This document shows, piece by piece, positions 1 to 9,413 of a stretch of DNA of 64,000 bases. Each line of letters opens with the position of its first letter. The stretch's first letter is position 1. The stretch comes from Flavobacteriales bacterium (GTDB lineage: Bacteria; Bacteroidota; Bacteroidia; Flavobacteriales_F; PHOS-HE28), in NCBI GenBank assembly GCA_016703005.1, contig JADJCX010000009.1:1-64000 (forward strand), read 5' to 3'. The notes beneath the pieces are model-generated. The model ran no database searches and was not told the DNA's origin. It saw nothing but the letters and a program-made list of their open reading frames with translations. The position numbers were made by a program, and so were the translations under genes.

Positions 1-2
1 TG

Positions 3-1532
3 CTCTTCTGCTTCGGCATGTTGCTGCGCGTGGATCGCCGCAGCTTCCCCGATCCGGAGGAGTTCTTCGGCTGGATGATCGTACCAGCGATCCTCTACTT
101 CGCCTTCTGGATCTACAAGGTGGTGCTCTTCACCGTCGAGCGTCGCAACGGGTTGCGCCATCCCTTCGCTGAAGTGGGTGAGTTCCTCGTCCACATGGTG
201 AGCATCGCGCTCATCTTCTCCTTGCCGTTCACCATCGGCCTCACGTTGGCGTGGCGCATCGATCGCATCGTGGGCGATGAGCAGTTCGTTGCGGAAGTGG
301 ACGCGTTGAACAAGGAAGCCTTCCTGTTCATTGATGGCAATGGCCGTGCTTACGAGGGGTGGGAGATGGACTACAGCGGGGGTTATTCCTCCTCGTCGCA
401 CCAGTACTTCAGGGATCTGGCCGAATACAAGGACCGACGCAACAGTGACCCGGAGAAACCGAAGGCGCTGGACCAGATCTACTCCGAGTACGTCACCGCG
501 TTCAATGAAGCCGCATTCGGGTCGTCGGAAACGCTGGACCCGCACAAGGCGAACTACTACAAACCCAAGATCGATTCCATCCAGAACAACTTCCCGTTCT
601 ATTTCGTGGAGCACGGTCCGTTCACGCCGGGGGACCAGTACTACAATTTCGACATGTGGTCCGGGTCAGAGAACATCGAGACCCCTTTCCTCAACGACAG
701 CTTGCTGGAAGTGCATTACGTGGCATCGCTGGGGACACCGAACGAGATCGATCGCGACCGCATCGCCAATGCACTGGCGATCGCCGACACCTATTACCGC
801 GGCACGAGCGGCTGCACCGTTGACAGCGTGATCGCGCAGTTCAAGGACCGAGTCCGCAGCACCTCCATGGTACATCGAGCGAACCGCCAACTGGAGGACA
901 TCTGGGACGCGAAGACCCTGGACTACGAATTCGCTCATTTCTGGTTGATGTTCTACATAGTGGTGATCAGCAGCTTCTGCCTCGCCCTGCTCATCGGCAT
1001 CTTCAAGAACATCTACTGGCAGCCCTTCCTCATCAGCATCGTGGTGTGCATCCTGGTGCCCATCATCATCCTCTGCCTGTCGTTCCTGTTCACCTACAAC
1101 AGCGAGTATGGCACCGGACCCAACCCCGGCGACATCATGCTATACAGCCACTACTGGATCGGTGTGGCGTTGATCGTGCAGGCGCCGTTCATTTTCCGGT
1201 TGAAGGCGTACCGGACCAGTCGCGCCGTGATGACGATCATCGGCAACTGCGTCGTGCCGTTCATCGCGGTGATCACGTTGCAGATCCTGCACGAGGAGTT
1301 CGACATCTTCGGCGAGGATGCGCTGTACATGTATATCGAGCGCCTGCGCGCCATCAACCATTTGGACATACGGTTGCCCGCGCTGAATGCCGAGCTGGAC
1401 CTCCTGCGCGAGAAGATCGCGACCATTACCCAGATCTTCCTGTGGGGCGGCATGGCCCTGTACCTCTTCGTGCTGCACGGCTTCTTCCGCACGCTGCTCG
1501 CGCGACTGGTGTCGATGCCGGAGCGGAAGTAG
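3..1532 (+). CDS. Polytopic membrane protein of unknown function (probably 5'-partial)
   Basis: The frame is open to the left edge of the window, with hydrophobic codons before the first ATG at 18, so the true start probably lies outside. Counting from that ATG, two membrane helices lie near residues 19-38 and 56-78. A soluble, Tyr/Asp-rich region of about 220 residues follows, then roughly five more helices (about 305-327, 334-360, 372-390, 400-418, 468-490). I recognise no family motif. The layout, two helices, a large presumably periplasmic domain and then a helix bundle, resembles ABC-type or sensor-like permeases, but that is only a guess. The stop lies 68 bases before the helicase start. 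Confidence 0.6.
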   Translation, partial: LFCFGMLLRVDRRSFPDPEEFFGWMIVPAILYFAFWIYKVVLFTVERRNGLRHPFAEVGEFLVHMVSIALIFSLPFTIGLTLAWRIDRIVGDEQFVAEVDALNKEAFLFIDGNGRAYEGWEMDYSGGYSSSSHQYFRDLAEYKDRRNSDPEKPKALDQIYSEYVTAFNEAAFGSSETLDPHKANYYKPKIDSIQNNFPFYFVEHGPFTPGDQYYNFDMWSGSENIETPFLNDSLLEVHYVASLGTPNEIDRDRIANALAIADTYYRGTSGCTVDSVIAQFKDRVRSTSMVHRANRQLEDIWDAKTLDYEFAHFWLMFYIVVISSFCLALLIGIFKNIYWQPFLISIVVCILVPIIILCLSFLFTYNSEYGTGPNPGDIMLYSHYWIGVALIVQAPFIFRLKAYRTSRAVMTIIGNCVVPFIAVITLQILHEEFDIFGEDALYMYIERLRAINHLDIRLPALNAELDLLREKIATITQIFLWGGMALYLFVLHGFFRTLLARLVSMPERK

Positions 1533-1587
1533 TCTTGGCCATTGCGATCGTGGACAACGCACCACTATCCAACCCGCGCACCGCCGC

Positions 1588-1595
1588 TACTTTCG
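1588..1595 (+). promoter_or_regulatory. Bacteroidota -7 promoter box (TACTTTCG) for the helicase
   Basis: The box matches the Bacteroidota consensus TAnnTTTG. It ends only five bases before the GTG at 1601, so the transcript would be leaderless or nearly so if this GTG is used. The same box recurs before many genes in this window. Confidence 0.5.
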
Positions 1596-1600
1596 CCGAT

Positions 1601-4012
1601 GTGACGAACTATTTGCAGGGCCTCAACGAGGCACAATACAATGCGGTGACCAATACCGACGGCCCCATGATGGTGATCGCGGGCGCGGGGTCCGGCAAGA
1701 CGAAAGTGCTCACCGTGCGCATTGCGCATTTGATGGCATCGAAGGGCGTGGATCCGTTCCGCATCCTGGCGCTCACCTTCACCAACAAGGCGGCGAAGGA
1801 GATGAAGGAGCGCATCACGCACCTGCTCGCCGATGTGCCGGGCGTGGGCACCGAAGCGCGCAACTTGTGGATGGGCACCTTCCACAGCGTGTTCGCCCGC
1901 ATCCTGCGCAGCGAAGCGGAGAAGCTCGGCTACCCGAGCAACTTCACCATTTACGACACCGACGATAGTCGCAGCCTGATCCGCAGCATCGTGAAAGAGA
2001 TGCAGTTGGACGACAAGATCTACAAGGCGAGCCAGGTGCACGGCCGCATCAGCATCTGCAAGAACAACCTCATCGGGCCGGTGGAATACGCCAACGATGG
2101 CGAACTGGTGAACGCCGACAACAGCACCGGCCGTCCGCAGATGAGCGCGATCTACAAGGCCTACGCGGAACGCTGCTTCCGCGCCGGCGCGATGGATTTC
2201 GACGACTTGCTCTTCAACACCAATTTGCTCTTCCGCGACCATCCGGAGACGATGGTGAAGTACCAAGGGCGCTTCCAGTACATCCTCGTGGACGAGTACC
2301 AGGACACGAACCTGGTGCAGTACAACATCGTGAAGACGCTGGCCGCACGGCACGAGAACCTCACGGTGGTGGGCGACGACAGCCAGAGCATCTATGCGTT
2401 CCGCGGCGCCAACATCCAGAACATCCTCAACTTCCGGAAGGACTACCCGGACCACAAGCTCTTCAAGCTGGAGCAGAACTACCGCAGCACCGGCACCATC
2501 GTGGGCGCGGCCAACAGCGTCATCGACCACAACAAGGAACAGATCAAGAAAACGATCTGGACGCAGAACGAAGTGGGCGAACCGATCCACGTGCACCGCG
2601 CGCCCAGCGACAACGAGGAAGGCAGTTTCGTGGCGCACGACATCTTCGAGAACAAGATGCAGAAGCAGATGCCCAACCGCAGCTTCGCCATCCTGTACCG
2701 CACCAACGCCCAGAGCCGCAGCATGGAGGAAGGGCTGCGCAAGCTCAATATCCCCTACCGCATTTTCGGCGGCCTCAGCTTCTACCAGCGTAAGGAGATC
2801 AAGGACCTCCTCGCCTATTTCCGCCTCACGTGCAACCCGCAGGATGAAGAAGCACTGAAGCGCATCATCAACTATCCCGCTCGTGGCATCGGACAGACCA
2901 CGATCGAGAAATTGACGGTGCAGAGCAGCGAGCTGAAGACGAGCATCTGGGATCTGCTCACAGCCTTCCCCGAACGCGGCGACGCAACGATGTTGGCGCA
3001 AGCCGCAACCGGTATCCACGGCGGCACACGCAAGAGCCTCGGCGATTTCGTGACGATGATCCAGAGCTACCGCACGATGCTGGAAAGTCACAGCGCGTAT
3101 GCACTGGCCGAACACATCGCGCGCACCAGCGGGATCCTGAAAGAGTTCTACACCGACCGCACACCGGAGGGCATCAGCCGCTACGAGAACATCCAGGAAT
3201 TGCTGAACGGTATCAAGGAATTCAGCGATAACCCGGAAGCCGATGTGCCGCGCACGTTGCCCGACTTCCTCATCGACGTTGCGCTGCTCACCGACGCCGA
3301 CAAGAGCGACGACCCGAACGACAACGACCGCGTGAGCCTGATGACGATCCACAGCGCGAAGGGCTTGGAGTTCCCCTTCGTGTATGTGGTGGGTTTGGAG
3401 GAAGACCTCTTCCCGAACCAGATGAGCATGAACAGCCGCCAAGAGCTGGAAGAAGAGCGGCGCTTGTTCTATGTGGCCATCACACGTGCCCGCACGCGCG
3501 CCACGCTCACATACGCCGTAAGCCGCTACCGCTGGGGCAACCTCAGCGCCTGCGAACCCAGCCGGTTCATCGAGGAGATCGATGCGAAGTACCTGAAGAT
3601 GCCGAGCCTCAGCGAACGCACCTTCAGCACCGAACGCGCTGCTCCGTGGGCGAGCAAGTCGAAGATCTTCGGGCGCAGTGCAAGTGCACCGGCCGAGCGC
3701 GAACCCGGTGAAGCACCGCGTCGTGTCGCACCGAAACAACTCGTTGCCTCACCGAGCACACCCACGCCAGCGATGGTGGCCAAACGTGGACTGAAGCGCG
3801 TGGATGCCGACAAGACACCCGCAGCCGAAGGCTTCACCACGGTGGAAGGATTGGAAGTGGGCGCACAAGTGGAGCACGAGCGCTTCGGCAAGGGCAAGGT
3901 GCTCAGCATCGAAGGGCGCCACCCCGATCTGAAAGCCACGATCTTCTTCCCGACTTCCGGGCAGAAACAATTGCTGTTGCGGTTCGCGAAGTTGAAGGTG
4001 GTGGTGGGGTAA
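1601..4012 (+). CDS. pcrA: UvrD/PcrA-type superfamily 1 DNA helicase
   Basis: ATP-dependent 3'-5' DNA helicase acting in repair and replication restart. The Q motif region (LNEAQYNAV) is at residues 8-16, and Walker A AGAGSGKT lies at about residues 27-34. Motif II is VDEYQD, and GDDSQSIYAFRGA, QNYRST and the C-terminal VSLMTIHSAKGLEF motifs follow in canonical order. The last ~50 residues form a Tudor-like tail (GAQVEHERFGKGKV), as in PcrA, where it contacts RNA polymerase. Length is 803 residues, normal for the family. The frame stays open far upstream over the previous gene, so the start is a choice. I take GTG 1601 because it is just upstream of the conserved N-terminus and directly follows a promoter box; TTG 1535 and GTG 1550 are alternatives. 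Confidence 0.93.
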   Translation: MTNYLQGLNEAQYNAVTNTDGPMMVIAGAGSGKTKVLTVRIAHLMASKGVDPFRILALTFTNKAAKEMKERITHLLADVPGVGTEARNLWMGTFHSVFARILRSEAEKLGYPSNFTIYDTDDSRSLIRSIVKEMQLDDKIYKASQVHGRISICKNNLIGPVEYANDGELVNADNSTGRPQMSAIYKAYAERCFRAGAMDFDDLLFNTNLLFRDHPETMVKYQGRFQYILVDEYQDTNLVQYNIVKTLAARHENLTVVGDDSQSIYAFRGANIQNILNFRKDYPDHKLFKLEQNYRSTGTIVGAANSVIDHNKEQIKKTIWTQNEVGEPIHVHRAPSDNEEGSFVAHDIFENKMQKQMPNRSFAILYRTNAQSRSMEEGLRKLNIPYRIFGGLSFYQRKEIKDLLAYFRLTCNPQDEEALKRIINYPARGIGQTTIEKLTVQSSELKTSIWDLLTAFPERGDATMLAQAATGIHGGTRKSLGDFVTMIQSYRTMLESHSAYALAEHIARTSGILKEFYTDRTPEGISRYENIQELLNGIKEFSDNPEADVPRTLPDFLIDVALLTDADKSDDPNDNDRVSLMTIHSAKGLEFPFVYVVGLEEDLFPNQMSMNSRQELEEERRLFYVAITRARTRATLTYAVSRYRWGNLSACEPSRFIEEIDAKYLKMPSLSERTFSTERAAPWASKSKIFGRSASAPAEREPGEAPRRVAPKQLVASPSTPTPAMVAKRGLKRVDADKTPAAEGFTTVEGLEVGAQVEHERFGKGKVLSIEGRHPDLKATIFFPTSGQKQLLLRFAKLKVVVG

Positions 4013-4026
4013 CGCGCAGGGATCAC

Positions 4027-4920
4027 ATGCACGCTGCGATGAGATACACCCTTTGCATCGGCCTTGCCCACATCATGTCAGTTTCGGCGCTGGCACAAGC
4101 CAGTGCGAACGATACGATCCTCAAGGATCTCCATGGCATGCTCGACACGAAGGGGCATACCTACATCCAAGGGAACGGATACGTGATCAAGGTGGAGTAC
4201 CACGACTGGCCCGCGAGCCAGTCGGCGTATGCGAAGACGAAAAAGAAACAACAGCCGTCAGTGGTATTGCTTGCGCAGGATGATCCCGAACTCCCTGTTC
4301 CGAACGCGATCTTCGAAGAGCGACCCGACTCAGGCAACCAAGTCCAGACCACGTACTGCATTCCGGACCGTAGCAAAGGCTATTGGTATATCGCGTTCGC
4401 TACAGTGCGCCCGGAAGAGCGGGCGTTCGAGCGGTCACTTGTCCTCAGTATCCACGCGAATTCCGGTTACAAGGGCATGATGACGGCGAGAGAAGCACAG
4501 GAGATCGACTTCTGTGGGCGCAAGATCCCATTGGGACCGGCCTGTCATTGGATGGGACCGTACAACTGCCAATGCTCTGGTTTGGGCCAGATGAACTGGA
4601 GCATCACAAACGACCGCGCGCGGGCATCCCGTTTGATCGACGTGCAACTGGACGCGACCAAATTGAAGAACAAGATCCTTCAGCGCGATTCCGTTGCTGT
4701 GGTTTTCGAGGGCGCCGAGGCAAAAGCGCTCCGTGTGATCTACAAAATGCCGAAAGTGGTCAAGTTCCTTGGCCAGACCAGTGATCACCTCGTTGCCTAC
4801 TACGTGGTAGCGCCCGTCCGCGATCGGTATGTGACCTGCGTGCTGAGCCACTACGGCGACCCGGCAGCTGATCGCTCCTTGCCACCACTTCTTTCGGAGG
4901 TGATGGTTTTGAAGGAGTGA
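4027..4920 (+). CDS. Secreted protein of unknown function
   Basis: The protein starts with a signal peptide (LCIGLAHIMSVSALAQA). ATG 4039 would give a cleaner signal start (MRYTLCIGL) than ATG 4027. The mature part of about 270 residues has a cysteine cluster in the middle (FCGRKIP, ACHWMGPYNCQCSG) that could bind a metal or form disulfides. I recognise no domain. It lies 14 bases after the helicase gene on the same strand but has no evident functional link to it. Confidence 0.7.
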   Translation: MHAAMRYTLCIGLAHIMSVSALAQASANDTILKDLHGMLDTKGHTYIQGNGYVIKVEYHDWPASQSAYAKTKKKQQPSVVLLAQDDPELPVPNAIFEERPDSGNQVQTTYCIPDRSKGYWYIAFATVRPEERAFERSLVLSIHANSGYKGMMTAREAQEIDFCGRKIPLGPACHWMGPYNCQCSGLGQMNWSITNDRARASRLIDVQLDATKLKNKILQRDSVAVVFEGAEAKALRVIYKMPKVVKFLGQTSDHLVAYYVVAPVRDRYVTCVLSHYGDPAADRSLPPLLSEVMVLKE

Positions 4921-5010
4921 GCGGTTGTCTTCTTGGTAAGTTCCGGAATGGCGGTAGCCGTTGCATGCGACCGACGCGTACTTCACCTGACCTCGCATCT
5001 TCGCCCCAAC

Positions 5011-6570
5011 ATGTTCGCCGATCCGTTCACTCCTGAGCAACGTGGCCTCATAGCGGCTACGGTCCTTCTGGCCATTGTAGCTGCGGTGCAGCAGTGGAAG
5101 TCGCGACCAAGGTTCGCGATCCTGCTTCTTAGTGGCGCTGCTTTCCTGCTTCGCCTCCTCGCCGCCTTCCTCGACCCCTTCCTCAACGATTGGGACGAGG
5201 TCTTCCACGCCGTAGTGGCGAAGAACATGATGACGGATCCGCTGACACCGATGCTCTACAAGGAGACCGCCATGCCGCTGACCACGTCGTGGAGCCAACA
5301 ACATTTCTGGCTGCACAAGCCGCCGTTCTTTCTCTGGCAGATCGCCCTTTCGTTGAAGCTCTTCGGGTTGCACGTATGGGCGGTGCGCATACCCAGCGTG
5401 CTGTGGATGACCGTGTTGGTGCCGGTGATCTGGCGCTTGGGCACGTTGTTGCGCGATGAGCGCACAGGCTTTGTGGCCGCCTTTCTTGCCGCGTTCGCAT
5501 TCCTGCCGCAAGAGCTTACGTCCGGCGCCCTCAACACCGATCACAACGATGCCGTGTTCATCGCCGTGGTTGCGTGCAGTTGGTGGGCATGGCTGGAGTT
5601 CGTGCGATCACCACTCTGGAAATGGGCGTTGCTCACCGGCCTGTTCGCCGCATGCGCGGTGCTTACGAAGTGGTACATCGGCGCTTGTGTGTTCTTGCCG
5701 TGGGGCTTGTGGGTACTGCAAGGAAAGTTCGCTTGGGACAGGCTCAAAGGGCTCCTGCTCGCAGCAAGCGCGATGCTGCTACCGGTCTTGGCGTGGGTGC
5801 TGCACATTACCAATTGGTTCCCCGCTGAAGCCGCCTACGAATGGACGTTCAAGGCGCGCCACTTCGCCGAGCCGATCGATGGCCACAGGGGATCGTGGAC
5901 CTATCACTTCGATATCATCGGGAAGGTGATCCCGCCACTGACGCTGTGGGTCCTGCTGCCGGCGTTGGCTTGGCTGTTCTGGCGCAGCGGGCGCGCGGCG
6001 GAACGCATATTCATCGCATCGCTGGTCATCGCGGTGCACGCCTTCTTCATGGTCGCGCAAACCAAGATGCTGTGTTACACCATGGTGCTGTTCCCACTGT
6101 ACGTCATCGCCATGGGCCACGCGATCGTCTCCATCGCCGAGCAACTTCCTTGGAAGAACGTGCGGGTGCCTGCGACCATGGCAGCATCAATTGTGCTCGC
6201 GAGCTTCATGTTCGGGTACGACAGAGTCAGTGCACGTCATTCGACCGAGGTCACGGAAAAGGGCGACCCGAAGTGGCGCAGGCAGAACATCGAGGTGATG
6301 CGCGACCTTCCGCGGTTGCAGCGGTTCGTCTCGCAGGAAGCGAAGGCCGTTCTGTTCAACATGCACCAGAACCACCACCTGCGGTTCATGTTCTCCACCG
6401 GCATTGAGACTTGGGCGTGGCCGCCATCGCCGGAGGATGTGGCGCGGCTGAATGCGAAGGGCTACACCGTGTTCGTTCTTCAGGACGGTGCGGATCCGAG
6501 CACCATGCCGGTCAACACGCGCATGGTCCCTGACAGCGTGTTCGCGATATCCCGGGAAGTGAGGCTTTGA
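5011..6570 (+). CDS. ArnT/PMT-like (GT39) integral membrane glycosyltransferase
   Basis: A family 39-type glycosyltransferase that would move a sugar from a polyprenyl-phosphate donor to an envelope acceptor. Visible are the first-loop acidic motif NDWDEVFHA, followed by the LHKPPFFLWQIALSLKLFG stretch typical of the ArnT/PMT_2 family, then about ten to twelve hydrophobic helices and a C-terminal periplasmic domain. ATG 5011 is preferred over the in-frame TTG at 4933, because the family signature begins shortly after it and the upstream residues look non-coding. The 519-residue length is normal. The substrate is unknown. A second member lies at 47607-49188. Confidence 0.85.
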   Translation: MFADPFTPEQRGLIAATVLLAIVAAVQQWKSRPRFAILLLSGAAFLLRLLAAFLDPFLNDWDEVFHAVVAKNMMTDPLTPMLYKETAMPLTTSWSQQHFWLHKPPFFLWQIALSLKLFGLHVWAVRIPSVLWMTVLVPVIWRLGTLLRDERTGFVAAFLAAFAFLPQELTSGALNTDHNDAVFIAVVACSWWAWLEFVRSPLWKWALLTGLFAACAVLTKWYIGACVFLPWGLWVLQGKFAWDRLKGLLLAASAMLLPVLAWVLHITNWFPAEAAYEWTFKARHFAEPIDGHRGSWTYHFDIIGKVIPPLTLWVLLPALAWLFWRSGRAAERIFIASLVIAVHAFFMVAQTKMLCYTMVLFPLYVIAMGHAIVSIAEQLPWKNVRVPATMAASIVLASFMFGYDRVSARHSTEVTEKGDPKWRRQNIEVMRDLPRLQRFVSQEAKAVLFNMHQNHHLRFMFSTGIETWAWPPSPEDVARLNAKGYTVFVLQDGADPSTMPVNTRMVPDSVFAISREVRL

Positions 6571-6605
6571 AGCGTGGACGGGCCCGAACGTTTGAACGTG
6601 TGCCA

Positions 6606-6641
6606 CAAAAAAAGAGTGCCGCATCATGCGATACGGCACTC
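6606..6641 (-). terminator. Rho-independent terminator for the beta-barrel gene
   Basis: On the minus strand an 8-bp GC-rich stem (GAGTGCCG/CGGCACTC) is followed by eight T residues. It lies 24 bases past the stop of the minus-strand gene ending at 6665, and between convergent genes. Confidence 0.8.
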
Positions 6642-6664
6642 CGAGGATCCATTACGGAACGCTC

Positions 6665-7366
6665 TTATCCTTTCTTCATCGGGCACATGCTCTTATCGAG
6701 CTTCAGGTAGATGCCCATTTGCATACCCAGTGTGAAGCGATCGCTCAAGTTGTTGTTCTGCTCAGGCAGGTTCAACAGTCCCGCGTAGTCCTGGTGGTCT
6801 AGCACCAGTTTGTAGCCGATCTCCGGCGATATGAAGAAGCCCATGTGCGCACACATCGATTTCTTCATCATCAGTCCGGCACGCAGGCCGTAACCGGTCC
6901 GGTTCTCGAGGCGCACCATTTGAGCAGGCTCGCTGGTAGCGCTGGCCATGTACTGCACGTCCTTGCTGTAGGGCAACGACAGATCCGCACCGAGCAACGC
7001 ACTGAACTCACCACCGCATGTGCTCTTGCACTCGCCCAGCTTGTAGATGCCCAGCACCTGGAACTGGAACGCACGGCGGCTCACGTCAGCATACAGGTTT
7101 TGCTCGCCGACCTTCCCGTAGTCCAAGCGTGTGTTGCGCCACTCGTGCTGTGCACCGAGGGCCATGGTGAAGTTGCCTTGGCTCTTAAAAGTGTAGCGCA
7201 AGCCCGCACCTAGTGAATAGTTGTGGATGGCGTCGCCGGCGTGTTCCATGTTCAGCGGCATGGGCACGGCCATGGGGCCGGTCTTGGCGATCTCCTGCGC
7301 GGTAGCAGGCACTGCTAACAAAGAGCAACCGACGATGATGGCGGAGAGCGTACGTTTCATGATCAT
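6665..7366 (-). CDS. Outer-membrane beta-barrel protein
   Basis: A small secreted barrel of about 233 residues. It has a signal peptide (KRTLSAIIVGCSLLAVPATAQ) and then alternating amphipathic strands (YSLGAGLRYTF, NFTMALGAQHEW, GYGLRAGLMMKK), ending in a strand-like region as OprF/OmpA-like autotransported barrels do. Two starts are possible, ATG 7366 (MIMKRT) and ATG 7360; a longer frame reaching 7627 overlaps the next gene and is not used. A TACATTCG box lies 16 bases upstream and a clear terminator downstream, so it is a single-gene unit. Function is unknown. Confidence 0.75.
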   Translation of the reverse strand: MIMKRTLSAIIVGCSLLAVPATAQEIAKTGPMAVPMPLNMEHAGDAIHNYSLGAGLRYTFKSQGNFTMALGAQHEWRNTRLDYGKVGEQNLYADVSRRAFQFQVLGIYKLGECKSTCGGEFSALLGADLSLPYSKDVQYMASATSEPAQMVRLENRTGYGLRAGLMMKKSMCAHMGFFISPEIGYKLVLDHQDYAGLLNLPEQNNNLSDRFTLGMQMGIYLKLDKSMCPMKKG

Positions 7367-7381
7367 GTGATTTGGGCGGAA

Positions 7382-7389
7382 CGAATGTA
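7382..7389 (-). promoter_or_regulatory. -7 promoter box (TACATTCG) for the beta-barrel gene
   Basis: Consensus Bacteroidota -7 element on the minus strand, 15 bases before the ATG at 7366. Confidence 0.55.
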
Positions 7390-7467
7390 GGTACGGCGGA
7401 AGTTGAGCCGATGGATCACCGTTGGTATCGGATGCTGCAATTCGAGGACGCCTGACCGGTCGCCGCA

Positions 7468-7806
7468 TCAATGCTCCACCCATATAGTCCTCCTCTGGTG
7501 CAATGAATCGAGCACTACGGCTTGGCACTGGTCCTCGTACACGAACATGTCGGTGCCATTGCACACCAGCGATGCGCCTACCGTGTACAGTTCGTCGGTG
7601 CCGTTCTCCTCGCGGAAATAGTACCACGTCGCCCCTAGACCTTGGAACTCCTTAACCGAAAGTCCGTGGCAATCGCGGAACGGCTCCTTGCACCGCTTGA
7701 TCCGGTCTTTCACCCAGCCAGGGATATCGTTGGGGTAGTCTTTGGTGCAGGCGCACATGTTGATGCAGCCTAGCAACAAAACGACCTTCATCAGCAACCA
7801 TCGCAT
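7468..7806 (-). CDS. Small lipoprotein, unknown function
   Basis: The product of 112 residues starts MRWLLMKVVLLLGC and continues to a possible lipobox (INMCAC), so it is probably membrane-anchored. The mature part has several Cys (RCKEPFRDCHG, VCNGTD, EDQC) and ends in an Asp/Thr-rich strand. A start at ATG 7791 (MKVVLLLGC) is equally plausible, because a TACCTTCG box ends only five bases before ATG 7806. I recognise no family. Confidence 0.6.
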   Translation of the reverse strand: MRWLLMKVVLLLGCINMCACTKDYPNDIPGWVKDRIKRCKEPFRDCHGLSVKEFQGLGATWYYFREENGTDELYTVGASLVCNGTDMFVYEDQCQAVVLDSLHQRRTIWVEH

Positions 7807-7810
7807 GGAA

Positions 7811-7818
7811 CGAAGGTA
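7811..7818 (-). promoter_or_regulatory. -7 promoter box (TACCTTCG)
   Basis: Minus-strand match to TAnnTTTG/TTCG directly before the lipoprotein gene. Its position favours the inner ATG at 7791. Confidence 0.45.
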
Positions 7819-7907
7819 TCGGAGGGACAAAAGTGCGGTTGTTGAAGAAGGATCGCAACGACCAACGCCGTGCATCCTTCCAGGTATTCCTTTGCACTAT
7901 CGAACAC

Positions 7908-8376
7908 ATGACGAACCCCGCTACCACCGCACTCGACGTGACCAGCGTCCGGATCATCAACAAGAGCCACCACCAACTACCCGCCTATGCGACGCCCCAT
8001 AGCGCTGGTATGGACCTGCGTGCCAACCTCGGAACGCCGATCGCCCTAGCGCCCGGTCAGCGTGCGCCTGATCCCCACAGGCCTCTTTTTGGAACTTCCC
8101 GAAGGAACCGAAGCCCAGGTGCGCCCAAGGAGCGGACTGGCGCTGAAGCACGGCGTAACAGTGCTCAATGCCCCGGGCACCATCGACGCCGACTACCGCG
8201 GGGAAGTAGGTGTACTGCTGATCAACCACGGCGCGGAACCCTTCGAGGTGAAGGATGGGGAGCGTATTGCACAGTTGGTTGTTGCCAATTACACACGCGT
8301 CGTATTCGCTGAAGTTGATGACATTCGCGCCACCGAACGCGGGGCCGGAGGTTTCGGACACAGCGGTACGCGTTGA
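7908..8376 (+). CDS. dut: dUTP diphosphatase, interrupted by a one-base insertion
   Basis: Hydrolyses dUTP to dUMP and pyrophosphate, keeping uracil out of DNA. All five trimeric-dUTPase motifs are present: SAGMDLRA, then PTGL, then RSGLALKHGV with GTIDADYRGE, then GERIAQLVV, and the C-terminal RGAGGFGHSGTR. Motif I is in one frame and the others are in another. The break is at about 8064-8068, where removing one C from GCGCCTG restores A-L-I-P-T-G. With that repair the protein has 155 residues, the usual size. Since the gene is normally essential, an error in the sequence is more likely than true loss. Confidence 0.9.
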
Positions 8377-8394
8377 ACAAGTGAAGCAGACAGA

Positions 8395-9402
8395 ATGAAG
8401 ATCATCGTCCCGATGGCGGGCATGGGTAAACGGATGCGTCCGCACACCCATACTACCGCTAAGCCCTTGTTGCCCATCGCCGGCAAACCCATTGTTCAAC
8501 GTCTGGTGGAGGATCTGGCCGCAGTGGCGGGCGAACCCGTGGAGGAAGTGGCCTACATCGTTCACCCGTCGTTCGGGAAGAAGGTGGAGGACGAACTGCT
8601 CGCGATCGCGAAGGCGATCGGCTCCAAAGGCACCATCCACTACCAGAAGGAAGCCTTGGGCACCGCGCATGCGATCCTCTGCGCCCAGCCCGCATTGAAC
8701 GGCCGCGTGATCGTAGCCTTTGCCGATACGCTCTTCCGCGCCCAGCTGAAACTGGACAAGGACTGCGACGGCGTGATCTGGGTGAACAAAGTGGAGGATC
8801 CCAAGCCTTTCGGCGTGGTGAAACTGGACGACAACGGCATCATCACGGAGTTCGTGGAGAAGCCGCAAACGTTCGTGAGCGACCTGGCCATCATCGGCAT
8901 CTACTACTTCGCCGATGGCGAATACCTACGCAAGGAGATGCAGTTCCTCATCGACAACGACATCCGCGACAAGGGCGAGTACCAGTTGACCAATGCCATG
9001 GAGAACATGAAGCGCAAAGGCGCGCGCTTCAAGGCCGGCAGTGTGGATGTGTGGATGGACTGCGGCAACAAGAACGCCATGGTGGACACCAACACCAAGG
9101 TGCTCGGCTTCCTGAAGGACAGCAAGGACCTGGTGAGCGCGAAAGTGAAAGCAGAGAACAGCGTGATCATTCACCCCTGCTTCATCGGCGATGACGTTAC
9201 CATCACCAACAGCATCGTGGGCCCGAACGTGAGCGTTGAGAAGGGCGCGACCATCACCGGCAGTGTGGTACGGAATTCGATCCTGCGGGGAGCCACCCGT
9301 GTACAGGATTGCGTGATGGACAACAGCATGATCGGCGAACGCGCTATTGTGACCGGTCGTGCGTTGGATATCAGCATGAGCGACGACAGCACGATCGGCT
9401 GA
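8395..9402 (+). CDS. Sugar nucleotidyltransferase with C-terminal left-handed beta-helix
   Basis: Transfers a nucleotidyl group to a sugar-1-phosphate. The N-terminus carries the nucleotide-binding signature MAGMGKRMRPHT followed by AKPLLPIAGKP, and the active-site region has WVNKVEDPKPFGVV. From about residue 258 onward hexapeptide-type repeats (SVIIHPCFIGDDVTIT) indicate a left-handed beta-helix. Length is 335 residues. The family includes glucose-1-phosphate thymidylyl- and uridylyltransferases, mannose-1-phosphate guanylyltransferases and MurNAc/GlcNAc-type enzymes, and the sequence alone does not settle the sugar. It is 18 bases after dut and probably in the same operon as the following envelope genes. 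Confidence 0.88.
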   Translation: MKIIVPMAGMGKRMRPHTHTTAKPLLPIAGKPIVQRLVEDLAAVAGEPVEEVAYIVHPSFGKKVEDELLAIAKAIGSKGTIHYQKEALGTAHAILCAQPALNGRVIVAFADTLFRAQLKLDKDCDGVIWVNKVEDPKPFGVVKLDDNGIITEFVEKPQTFVSDLAIIGIYYFADGEYLRKEMQFLIDNDIRDKGEYQLTNAMENMKRKGARFKAGSVDVWMDCGNKNAMVDTNTKVLGFLKDSKDLVSAKVKAENSVIIHPCFIGDDVTITNSIVGPNVSVEKGATITGSVVRNSILRGATRVQDCVMDNSMIGERAIVTGRALDISMSDDSTIG

Positions 9403-9413
9403 CCTTTGTACCC

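Noticed and set aside
1565..3739. 724-codon open frame antisense to the helicase gene
   Set aside because: Its product is low-complexity and Ala/Val/His-rich with no motif. It mirrors the codon bias of pcrA, as do other long antisense frames (for example 19169-20470 and 35693-36859).
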